Origin: Paenibacillus pabuli
GTDB lineage: Bacteria; Bacillota; Bacilli; Paenibacillales; Paenibacillaceae
Direction of reading: 5' to 3'
Assembly (NCBI RefSeq): GCF_023101145.1
Contig: NZ_CP073714.1
Span: 3,224,001-3,288,000 of the forward strand
Length of the DNA: 64,000 nucleotides
The notes under the pieces: model-generated
Database searches by the model: none
What the model saw: only the letters and a program-made list of their open reading frames with translations
What the model was told of the DNA's origin: nothing
Shown: piece by piece, positions 8,569 to 18,899 of the stretch
Layout of the letters: every line of letters begins with the position of its first letter
Numbering within the stretch: position 1 is the stretch's first letter
Translations under genes and position numbers: made by a program

Positions 8569-9396
8569 ATGAGACTGGATGCGCATCAACATTTCTGGAA
8601 TTATAATATTCGTGAATATGGTTGGATCGAGGAACAGATGAGCGTCATTCGACGATCGTTTCTTCCAGAAGATTTGGAGCCTCTGTTAACCGGGGCAGGA
8701 ATATCCGGTTGCATGGCGGTACAGGCTAGACAATCGTTGGAGGAAACGGAATGGCTTCTGGACTTGGCGGAACGCCATGAGTTCATCAGGGGTGTTGTGG
8801 GGTGGGTGGATCTGTGTTCTGTAGAAGCTGAACATCAACTTGAGAAGTATGCATCAAGCCCTTGGCTGAAGGGGGTGCGTCATGTAATACAGGATGAACC
8901 GGATGTCCAGTTTGTATTGCGTGACGATTTTCAGCGCGGAATTGCTTTGCTGCAGCAATATAATCTGGCCTACGATCTGCTCGTGTCCAAGGAGCAACTC
9001 CCTTATGCTGTAGAGCTGGTTAAGATGTTTCCTGAACAGCGATTTGTACTTGATCATTTGGCGAAGCCCGATATTAAGGCAGGAACGGTTTCCCCTTGGA
9101 AAGAAGCTCTATACTCTTTGTCAGAACAACCGAATGTATACTGCAAATTATCTGGAATGATAACGGAAGCCGATTGGACAACCTGGAAACAGGAGGACTT
9201 TTCTCCTTATCTGAATATCGCCCTAGAAGCCTTTGGTCCGGATCGGGTAATGTTTGGATCGGATTGGCCTGTTTGTACGGTGGCTGGTACATATGCTCAA
9301 GTGCTTGAGATTATCACGAAGCATACTTATTGCATGTCTGAGATAGAGAAACAGATGATATTCGGCGGCACCTGTACTACCTTTTATCAGTTATAG
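8569..9396 (+). CDS. amidohydrolase 2 family protein, L-fuconolactonase-like
   Basis: 275-residue TIM-barrel metal-dependent hydrolase. The N-terminal MRLDAHQHFWNY carries the HxH metal motif with the family-typical QHFW; LDHLAKPDI (near 165) and FGSDWPVC (near 225, catalytic Asp) are conserved in L-fuconolactonases and L-rhamnonolactonases. These hydrolyse sugar-acid lactones in the non-phosphorylated fucose and rhamnose routes. The C-terminus reads IFGGTCTTFYQL where relatives usually have GGNCxRFY, a small deviation. AGGAGG precedes the ATG by 9 bases. It stands alone between the divergent cellulase and the bgl regulon, so no pathway partners are visible and the substrate stays open. Confidence 0.8.
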   Translation: MRLDAHQHFWNYNIREYGWIEEQMSVIRRSFLPEDLEPLLTGAGISGCMAVQARQSLEETEWLLDLAERHEFIRGVVGWVDLCSVEAEHQLEKYASSPWLKGVRHVIQDEPDVQFVLRDDFQRGIALLQQYNLAYDLLVSKEQLPYAVELVKMFPEQRFVLDHLAKPDIKAGTVSPWKEALYSLSEQPNVYCKLSGMITEADWTTWKQEDFSPYLNIALEAFGPDRVMFGSDWPVCTVAGTYAQVLEIITKHTYCMSEIEKQMIFGGTCTTFYQL

Positions 9397-9432
9397 TAAT
9401 CGCAATCGACAGTGGATCTAGGCTTCACGATG

Positions 9433-9519
9433 TTGACAGTTTCCCTAATTCTTGCTAAAGTTTTATCCAATCCGCATAATTGTGATCTGGGAATGTTACC
9501 GATATGGGCATAACCTGAG
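9433..9519 (+). promoter_or_regulatory. bglA promoter and LicT-binding RAT antiterminator
   Basis: TTGACA (9433-9438), a 17-base spacer and TAAAGT (9456-9461) give a sigma-A promoter. The RAT-like element starts with GGGAATGTTACC (9489-9500) and ends with CATAACCTGAG (9509-9519). It aligns with the two RATs at 11339 and 12392 but is the most divergent. Its 3' end overlaps the 5' arm of the leader terminator, so LicT binding would prevent the terminator from forming. Confidence 0.75.
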
Positions 9520-9567
9520 CTGGCTTGTGTACACTGCAACGTGTATCCGGGCTGGTTCGGGTTTTTT
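9512..9567 (+). terminator. leader terminator upstream of bglA
   Basis: AACCTGAGCTGGCTT (9512-9526) pairs along its full 15 bases with GGGCTGGTTCGGGTT (9549-9563), using several G-U pairs, and runs into a T-tract (9562-9567). The 5' arm overlaps the RAT, the standard LicT/BglG arrangement. Confidence 0.85.
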
Positions 9568-9722
9568 GTATTTAAGTTGAACAAACGCCTTACACTGGAC
9601 CACTGCGCGGACAGAACAATCTTTCGATCGCTGTTATCCTCAGATTTTTTCTGTCCTCTCCGTTTATGTGTAAATGTGTAGTTCAACATAAATATTTTGT
9701 CTTTTTAATCTTTCTTGTGATT

Positions 9723-11203
<1,481 letters not shown>

Positions 11204-11281
11204 TAACCAGTGCAAAGAGGGCGTTTTCCCTCTTAGAATCGGAAGGACCATTCTTCATGGAACTTCCGATTGTTCCCTCGT

Positions 11282-11373
11282 TGAAAGCGTTGACATATGT
11301 CTCTCTTCGCGCTATACTTGACGCAATTATATCGTTTTGGGATTGTTACTACTTGAAGTAGGCAAAACCTAAG
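11282..11373 (+). promoter_or_regulatory. licT promoter with overlapping cre, followed by a RAT
   Basis: TTGACA (11290-11295), 17 bases and TATACT (11313-11318) form a strong promoter. TGAAAGCGTTGACA (11282-11295) is a full match to the cre consensus and contains the -35 box, so CcpA would block polymerase. The RAT starts GGGATTGTTACT at 11339 and ends GGCAAAACCTAAG at 11373, very close to the Bacillus LicT consensus. LicT therefore probably autoregulates. Confidence 0.9.
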
Positions 11374-11429
11374 CATCAAAAAACAGGCGTACATGTCTTG
11401 TTTATTTTGTGATGCTTCAGGTTTTTTTT
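11367..11429 (+). terminator. leader terminator upstream of licT
   Basis: AACCTAAGCATCA (11367-11379) pairs with TGATGCTTCAGGTT (11410-11423) with one bulged base and is followed by eight T. The 5' arm overlaps the RAT. Confidence 0.9.
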
Positions 11430-11488
11430 GTATGCCCAAAAGGCGATATATGACTGCCAAGAGTGTGGATCGTGACGGGGGGATTGAA

Positions 11489-12319
11489 GTGAAAATAGCA
11501 AAGGTTATCAACAATAACGTCATTAGCATCTATCAAGCGGATGGAGCAGAGCTTGTAGTGATGGGGCGTGGGATTGCCTTTAAGAAAAAGCCTGGGGATA
11601 AAGTAGACGAGACCCGCATCCAGAAAGTATTTGCGCTTAAAAACAAGCAGACATCCGACAATTTCAAAATGCTGCTGCGCGAAGTGCCCATGGAATTAAT
11701 TGAGATTGTGGAAGAAATTATTACCTATGCCAAAGAGAATCTGGGACGTAACCTGAATGAAAATATCTACGTTTCTCTAACAGATCATATTAACTTTGCG
11801 ATTGAACGATATCGTGAAGGGGTAGAAATCAAGAATGCACTGATGTGGGAAATCAAACAGCTGTACAAGGCGGAGTTCGGACTGGGTCTGAAAACGCTGG
11901 AGCAGATCAAGTCCAGACTTCATATCGAGCTTCCACCGGATGAAGCTGCGTACATTGCCCTGCATATTGTCAATGCGGAGATGAATGAGGAAGTCATTAC
12001 AACGATGAACATCACGAAGTTTATTCAGCAGATTATTAATATAGCCAAATATCACTTCAAGATGGAATTCGATGAGGAGTCTCTCAGCTATTTTCGCTTC
12101 ATCACGCATCTGAAGTTCTTCTCCCAAAGGGTATTAAGCGGCACGCATTATGACAATAATTATGACCACATTTACGACATGATCAAAGAGAAGCACCCGG
12201 AAGCGGCGGCATGTACGGAGAAAATAGAAATGTTCGTCAACAAGGAATACAACCATCAGCTTACCAACGAAGAGAAATTGTATCTGACCGTCCACATTGA
12301 ACGGGTCGTTAATAGGTAG
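11489..12319 (+). CDS. licT: BglG/LicT-family transcriptional antiterminator
   Basis: 276-residue RNA-binding antiterminator. The start chosen is GTG 11489 after GGGGGGATTGAA; the frame is open further upstream but that stretch belongs to the leader terminator. An N-terminal CAT RNA-binding domain (MKIAKVINNNVISI, about 1-55) binds RATs. Two PTS regulation domains follow (about 65-170 and 175-276), with the conserved histidines visible in DHINFAIERY, AYIALHIVN, FITHLKFF and TVHIERV. By family knowledge, HPr phosphorylation of PRD2 activates and EIIBgl phosphorylation of PRD1 inactivates. Three matching RATs lie in this regulon, one in its own leader. Confidence 0.95.
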   Translation: MKIAKVINNNVISIYQADGAELVVMGRGIAFKKKPGDKVDETRIQKVFALKNKQTSDNFKMLLREVPMELIEIVEEIITYAKENLGRNLNENIYVSLTDHINFAIERYREGVEIKNALMWEIKQLYKAEFGLGLKTLEQIKSRLHIELPPDEAAYIALHIVNAEMNEEVITTMNITKFIQQIINIAKYHFKMEFDEESLSYFRFITHLKFFSQRVLSGTHYDNNYDHIYDMIKEKHPEAAACTEKIEMFVNKEYNHQLTNEEKLYLTVHIERVVNR

Positions 12320-12330
12320 TAATTAAAGTG

Positions 12331-14426
<2,096 letters not shown>

Positions 14427-14427
14427 C

Positions 14428-14487
14428 AAAAGCCGTATCCAACATGGAACAGAACGTTTTCTGTTCACGTGGATACGGCTTTTTTTG
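14428..14487. terminator. bidirectional terminator between bglP and the AraC-type gene
   Basis: AGCCGTATCC (14431-14440) and GGATACGGCT (14471-14480) form the outer stem, with an inner GAACAG/CTGTTC pairing. AAAA flanks the left side and TTTTTTT the right, so it can serve both convergent genes. Confidence 0.9.
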
Positions 14488-14490
14488 CTG

Positions 14491-16038
14491 TTAGCCAATC
14501 CAATTCACCAGATCCTGAACCTGTCCCATCATAGAGATTGGATCTTCCCGAAGCCAGTCTTCCGTCATGCGGTAGACCTGACCGTTCTGTACTGCGGGAA
14601 GCTGCTGCCAATAGAGGCTGCGTTCAAGCTGTTCAAACTGTTGGATGGATTCCGGGTCGCCCGAAACAACGATAAAGAGATGATCACCCGCATACTTATG
14701 CAACTGATCTAGCGGAATATCTTCTTTGAACGGATGAGATTTATTTTGCTGGGCTGCCAGCACCGGAGCAGGCGGCTTTAATTGCAAATCACGATATAAC
14801 ACACCTACGTCATAGTAGACCTGGAAGGCAGCGGGAAGTCCTCTCATCCAGAAGAATGAAACGGTTTGCTCACCATCTTGAAGAGGAGACAAGAGTCTTT
14901 GGGTTTCCTTGATCTTGTTCATATAGCTTTCCATCCAGGCTTCTGCCACAGAAGTTCTTCCTGTTAAATCCGCAATAAGGCGAAAGCGTTCAAAGAAGGG
15001 CAGGGACCAGGGAACATCCAGTGTAGGAGCGATTTTGGAGTATTCCGCATAATGATGCCCGTTAAAAGTTACGATGAGATCGGGTTTCAGTTCCGATATC
15101 TTATCCATATATGGCGTTACTACGGAATTGCCAATCGAAGGAACACCTCGCACATGACCCTTGTAGTAACGGCAGTCCAGCAATTGGTAAGGTGCACCAA
15201 TCGGTGTTATGCCGAGCGCAAGCAGCTCACCCAGGAACTGAAAAGAGGCGACACGCATCGTATGCTTTCTTAAATGAATATATAAACGCGGCGATACACC
15301 GGTATATTGCTTGAAGCTGCGACTGAAATGAAAAGGATCACGGAAACCGATGTGTCCTGCAATTTCCTGGATCGAATCATTCGATTCCAGCAGACGTTTT
15401 TTGGCACGATTCATTCGTAGGGCATTCAAATATTGGATGGGGCTCTGTCCGGTGCGCTCACGAAAAAGGCGCGAAAAATGCCGTGTGGATAGCCCGGTCT
15501 CTGCGGCAAGTTGATCCAAAGTATAGTCAAGTGTAACGGATTGTTCCAATCGTTGTAAGAGTGTATCCAAGGTCTGTAGGCTGCGATGCTCTTTATCCAT
15601 CGTGTCGGCTTTCATGGCTAGTAAAATCAGTTCCTGAAACAGCACATGTTTGCTGTAGTTTTCCTTCTCATCGTAAAGATCCTCAACGGGGTGCAGTAGG
15701 TGCACCAATTGAATCATGCGAGAAACATGTTCAGGGTATATTTGTCCTTGCACTAATGCAGCTATTCGGGGCGTGCCCTGAACAGGCACGGGCAGAGGCT
15801 CGAATTCAACGCTGTTTACTTGCAGAGGAAGATCTGACAGACTCTCAAGCCGCACTTCCGTCGCGGGATGAAATAGAAAGCAGTTTCCTGGCATAACCTC
15901 AGTCTGTTTATCCATGAAATGGACGTTGCCGCGCCCTTCGGTGATGATCATCAACGTGTGACGTTGTATTAATTTTGTACACAAACTGGATATCGCATCG
16001 CGGTATGTCCCTGTAAGTATATAGACCAGCGAAATCAT
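14491..16038 (-). CDS. AraC-family regulator fused to a siderophore-binding periplasmic-type domain (Btr-like)
   Basis: 515-residue cytoplasmic regulator starting at ATG 16038 after GAGGAGGGATACC. A cupin-like N-terminal part is followed by two AraC helix-turn-helix motifs (about 165-265: TLDQLAAETGLSTRHFSRLF and IQEIAGHIGFRDPFHFSRSF). A C-terminal class III periplasmic-binding-like domain (about 270-515: ITPIGAPYQLL, ELKPDLIVTFNGHH, FFWMRGLPA) follows. This is the architecture of B. subtilis Btr, which senses ferri-bacillibactin and activates siderophore uptake genes. Unlike Btr loci, no permease genes are adjacent. It lies downstream of the Fur-boxed binding protein on the same strand, separated by a hairpin, so part of its expression may come from read-through. 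Confidence 0.88.
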   Translation of the reverse strand: MISLVYILTGTYRDAISSLCTKLIQRHTLMIITEGRGNVHFMDKQTEVMPGNCFLFHPATEVRLESLSDLPLQVNSVEFEPLPVPVQGTPRIAALVQGQIYPEHVSRMIQLVHLLHPVEDLYDEKENYSKHVLFQELILLAMKADTMDKEHRSLQTLDTLLQRLEQSVTLDYTLDQLAAETGLSTRHFSRLFRERTGQSPIQYLNALRMNRAKKRLLESNDSIQEIAGHIGFRDPFHFSRSFKQYTGVSPRLYIHLRKHTMRVASFQFLGELLALGITPIGAPYQLLDCRYYKGHVRGVPSIGNSVVTPYMDKISELKPDLIVTFNGHHYAEYSKIAPTLDVPWSLPFFERFRLIADLTGRTSVAEAWMESYMNKIKETQRLLSPLQDGEQTVSFFWMRGLPAAFQVYYDVGVLYRDLQLKPPAPVLAAQQNKSHPFKEDIPLDQLHKYAGDHLFIVVSGDPESIQQFEQLERSLYWQQLPAVQNGQVYRMTEDWLREDPISMMGQVQDLVNWIG

Positions 16039-16063
16039 GGTATCCCTCCTCAAAAGCTGAAAA

Positions 16064-16099
16064 GAAGCTCTTCAGGCAGAATCGCTGAAGAACTTCTTC
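16064..16099 (-). terminator. hairpin between the siderophore-binding protein gene and the AraC gene
   Basis: GAAGCTCTTCAG (16064-16075) pairs with CTGAAGAACTTC (16085-16096), extending a few more bases. On the minus strand it is followed by a T-rich stretch (TTCTTTTCAGCTTTTG). It is probably a partial terminator. Confidence 0.65.
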
Positions 16100-16125
16100 A
16101 TTGTATATAATGCAATTAATATCTT

Positions 16126-17133
16126 TTATTTGGTGAGCAATTGAACGGCATCATCCAATTGAGCACTGAGAGACATCACATCGTAAGAGAACCATAGTCT
16201 CTCATCAACGACGTAAACTTTATTATTTTTGACGGCAGGTAGTGAGTGCCACAACTGGCTGTCATCGACCTCTTTCAGAAAATCAGGATCATTATCGAAT
16301 TTTACCAGAAACAGTCGATCTGCTGAAGCATAGTCCGGCAGCTTCTCAAGAGAGATGTTGATGCCGAGTTCATGATCCCCTTTTGCCCATTCCTCTTTGA
16401 CGGTATCTGTCATCTTGAACTTCAGAGCGTCATATAAGGTATAACCGACATTAGCGTTCCCGTATACTCTGAGTTGACCCTTTTCAAATCCACCAATAAC
16501 CACAACGCCAAATGTCTCATCTGGTGAAACGAAGGAAGAAAGCTTGGCCTGTGCCTCTTCGGATTTCTGATTAAATGCCTTAATCCATTCCTCTGCCTGA
16601 TCACTTCTGCCAATAACGTCAGCCACTGACTTGAAATGTTGGAATGCATCGGCACTTTCCCATTGGACAACAACGGTAGGGGCAATCTTGGACAACTGCT
16701 CCAATTGGTCCTCATTCCACTCTGCGGCAATGATGAGGTCCGGCTGCAGTTCGAGTGCCTTTTCCAAATTCAGCTTATTGGATACCCCGATATCTTCGAT
16801 CCCTTCCAATTGATCTTTAATCGAGACATAGTTGTTAAGCAGATGAGATGCTGCCCCAGCCGGCTTAAGTCCTGCTGCCAGCATTTCCGGTAAGTACTGT
16901 GTGGTTAGAACACGTTGGGGATGGGTTGGAATGGTTACCTCACGGCCCAAAGCATCCTTATATACACGAGTTGCCGATTCTCCGGCAGTATCGGTTGAGG
17001 TTTCTGACTGTTGTGCAGAATTCCCCTCAGAAGAAGGTGATGAAGTTTGTTTCCCTTGACCGCAAGCGGAGAGAAGTAAGGTTAATACAAGAATGATGCA
17101 TGAAAGCTGGAGTTTATATGGATAATGCAGCAT
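16126..17133 (-). CDS. ferric-siderophore ABC transporter substrate-binding lipoprotein (FeuA/FhuD-like)
   Basis: 335-residue lipoprotein that captures a ferric siderophore outside the membrane. The lipobox LLSAC places the acylated Cys at residue 24, followed by a Gln/Ser/Thr-rich linker. A class III binding fold then begins with YKDALGREVTIPTHPQRVL and includes ALELQPDLIIAAEW and YVVDERLWFSYDVMS. The start is the ATG at 17133, preceded by AAAAAGGGG; an earlier in-frame Met-Ile run overlaps the Fur box and is rejected. No permease or ATPase gene is adjacent, so it must use partners elsewhere. The siderophore type is not readable from sequence; a catecholate is plausible given the Btr-like neighbour. 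Confidence 0.9.
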   Translation of the reverse strand: MLHYPYKLQLSCIILVLTLLLSACGQGKQTSSPSSEGNSAQQSETSTDTAGESATRVYKDALGREVTIPTHPQRVLTTQYLPEMLAAGLKPAGAASHLLNNYVSIKDQLEGIEDIGVSNKLNLEKALELQPDLIIAAEWNEDQLEQLSKIAPTVVVQWESADAFQHFKSVADVIGRSDQAEEWIKAFNQKSEEAQAKLSSFVSPDETFGVVVIGGFEKGQLRVYGNANVGYTLYDALKFKMTDTVKEEWAKGDHELGINISLEKLPDYASADRLFLVKFDNDPDFLKEVDDSQLWHSLPAVKNNKVYVVDERLWFSYDVMSLSAQLDDAVQLLTK

Positions 17134-17158
17134 AATAATGAAATCCCCTTTTTCTTTT

Positions 17159-17177
17159 ATAATGATAATCATTATCA
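17159..17177. promoter_or_regulatory. Fur box
   Basis: TATAATGATAATCATTATC matches the 19-base Fur consensus GATAATGATAATCATTATC at 18 positions. It lies 26 bases upstream of the siderophore-binding protein ATG, indicating iron repression. Confidence 0.92.
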
Positions 17178-17260
17178 ATTATTATAGTCAAGACTTCTTT
17201 TGAAGAACATGTTGAATATGGACTTGAAGCATGGATAATATGGACATGAACCTCTGAGGC

Positions 17261-17312
17261 AAAAGAAACAAACGCCTCCAAAAATTAATTTTGGAGGCGT
17301 TTGTTTCTTTTT
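17261..17312. terminator. long perfect hairpin downstream of bioY
   Basis: The left arm AAAAGAAACAAACGCCTCCA begins at 17261 and pairs perfectly with the right arm GGAGGCGTTTGTTTCTTTT, around a TTAA-centred loop. It ends bioY, which finishes at 17333 on the minus strand, and faces the Fur-regulated gene's promoter side. Confidence 0.9.
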
Positions 17313-17332
17313 ATTTACGACCCAATGATGTC

Positions 17333-17923
17333 TTATGAGTCTGCGCGCACAACCGTTGAGTTCATGTTGCCTGTCAGTCGCTGCGGGGGGAAGACCATGC
17401 GTACAGGCGCGATGATAATCGCAGCGAACAGGGCTTTGATCAGATCACCGATGATGTATGGATAGAACCCTTGTATCATGGCTTCAGGTAATGACATTTT
17501 GTAGGCATAGGCCAACCAGGGCACGCCAGAAACATAGATCAACATTGAACCAAACACCTCAAATACGATAAAGGCCAGGAAATAACCAACGAATCCGTTC
17601 AGTTTGATTCTGCTGAGTAATAACCCAATGAGCAATGCGGAGAAGGGCCACATCATCACATATCCTCCGGTTGGCCCGAGGAGTACTGCAAGTCCGCCTG
17701 CACCATGCAGAAGCGGGAAGCCAATAGCAGTCAGAATGACGACCAGAGCGATACTTAGAAAACCATATAACGGGCCGAGTAATCCTCCTGCCAGCATAAC
17801 CGCAAGTGTTTGCAATGTAATCGGTACAGGAGAGAAACCAATGGGAATACTTATGTAACCAAAAAGTACAAGTATAGCTGCCATGAGTGCGCTGAACACA
17901 ATACCTCGCAAAGATAATTTCAT
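17333..17923 (-). CDS. bioY: biotin ECF transporter S component
   Basis: 196-residue membrane protein with about six helices that binds biotin and pairs with an ECF energising module. Family motifs visible are PVPITLQTLAVMLAGGLLG near residues 32-50, a GPTGGYV motif near 85 and FYPYIIGDLIKALFAA near 153. The ATG at 17923 follows GAAAGGAATGTTCAAAC. It is transcribed divergently from the ecfA genes across a BirA-type operator, which links all three genes to biotin. The dedicated ATPases and EcfT on the other side suggest a group I style set rather than a shared module, though this is an inference from gene order. Confidence 0.95.
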   Translation of the reverse strand: MKLSLRGIVFSALMAAILVLFGYISIPIGFSPVPITLQTLAVMLAGGLLGPLYGFLSIALVVILTAIGFPLLHGAGGLAVLLGPTGGYVMMWPFSALLIGLLLSRIKLNGFVGYFLAFIVFEVFGSMLIYVSGVPWLAYAYKMSLPEAMIQGFYPYIIGDLIKALFAAIIIAPVRMVFPPQRLTGNMNSTVVRADS

Positions 17924-17956
17924 GTTTGAACATTCCTTTCAATTTTGGTAATCTTA

Positions 17957-17988
17957 TTGTTAACCGATTATGTTGATGTGGTTAACGA
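17957..17988. promoter_or_regulatory. BirA (biotin repressor) operator
   Basis: TTGTTAACC (17957-17965), 14 bases, then GGTTAACGA (17980-17988). The second arm matches the reverse complement of the first at 8 of 9 bases. This is the Firmicutes BirA box architecture, in the 112-base gap between the divergent bioY and ecfA1. Confidence 0.88.
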
Positions 17989-18035
17989 TTTGGATCGTAC
18001 CACAAAAGATTCAAAAGGGAAAGGACCAATTTACG

Positions 18036-18899
18036 ATGCAAGACGTTACACCTTTGATAAGACTAGAGAATGTCCGTGTTCATTATGCATCCGAGTTAGG
18101 ACGTGTTCGAAAGGCAGTGGATGGGGTTTCGCTGGAATTAGCTCCCGGTGAATGGATAAGTATTGTGGGAGCCAATGGTAGTGGCAAAAGTACGCTGGCT
18201 GGACTGCTGATTGGATTCACTCCGCTATCCGGCGGGGAAAGAAAGGCTCCTCCAGAACTGGTTGTTCGTGGAGTTCTCCAGCAGCCTGATGCGCAGGTAC
18301 TTGGAGATACCATTGAGGAGGAGTTTCATTTTGCCCTATCCTCACTGCTCGAATCTCCTGATGAACTACTACGTCGGAGAGAGCACGCTTTACATACAGT
18401 AGGACTTAAACACCCGTCTGAGACGGCAATTGCCCAGTTATCTGGAGGACAGAAGCAGCTGCTTAATATCGCGGTAGCGCTGGCGGCCAAGCCGGATGTA
18501 CTTATTCTGGACGAACCTACGGCCATGCTTGATCCGGGAGCCAGAGATCGCATGGAAGCGGTAGTTCAAACCATTGTCCAGCAAGGGACGGCGGTAATCT
18601 GGATTACGCATCATTTGGAGGAAGCGACCCTGTGTGATCGAATTATTGCCATGGAACAGGGACGCTGTGTGTACGACGGAGCTCCTGCAGCTTTCTTCTA
18701 TGAAAGGGAGAAGGAAGACACAACGCCCGAGGCTGGAAAAGAAAGACAACAACCATCGCCCTGTGAAAAGCTTGGGCTTGCTCCACCTTTTACAGTGCAG
18801 ACAGCTCTACTCTTGAAACGGAAAGGTCTGCTCCATCATGCGACACCTTTACGACCTGAGCAGTTGGTTAAGGAGGTAGCCCTTTGGCGATTGAATTAG
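18036..18899 (+). CDS. ecfA1: ECF transporter ATPase EcfA1
   Basis: 287-residue ABC ATPase that powers biotin uptake with BioY and EcfT. Walker A GANGSGKS (about 45-52), Q-loop VLQQPDAQVLGDTIEEE (typical EcfA, with the acidic cluster), signature LSGGQKQLLN, Walker B VLILDEPTAMLD and the H-loop ITHHLEE are all intact. The chosen start is ATG 18036 (MQDVTPLIRLENVRVHY) after AAAGGACC; an earlier in-frame ATG would run through the BirA box. The 3' end overlaps the next gene by 16 bases, so the two are translationally coupled. Confidence 0.93.
   Translation: MQDVTPLIRLENVRVHYASELGRVRKAVDGVSLELAPGEWISIVGANGSGKSTLAGLLIGFTPLSGGERKAPPELVVRGVLQQPDAQVLGDTIEEEFHFALSSLLESPDELLRRREHALHTVGLKHPSETAIAQLSGGQKQLLNIAVALAAKPDVLILDEPTAMLDPGARDRMEAVVQTIVQQGTAVIWITHHLEEATLCDRIIAMEQGRCVYDGAPAAFFYEREKEDTTPEAGKERQQPSPCEKLGLAPPFTVQTALLLKRKGLLHHATPLRPEQLVKEVALWRLN

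Noticed and set aside
9387..9689. 100-codon minus-strand ORF
   Set aside because: Antisense to the bglA promoter, RAT and terminator, no ribosome binding site or recognisable motif.
11393..11488. Upstream in-frame extension of licT
   Set aside because: It covers the leader terminator and the T-run; GTG 11489 has a good ribosome binding site and starts the CAT domain.
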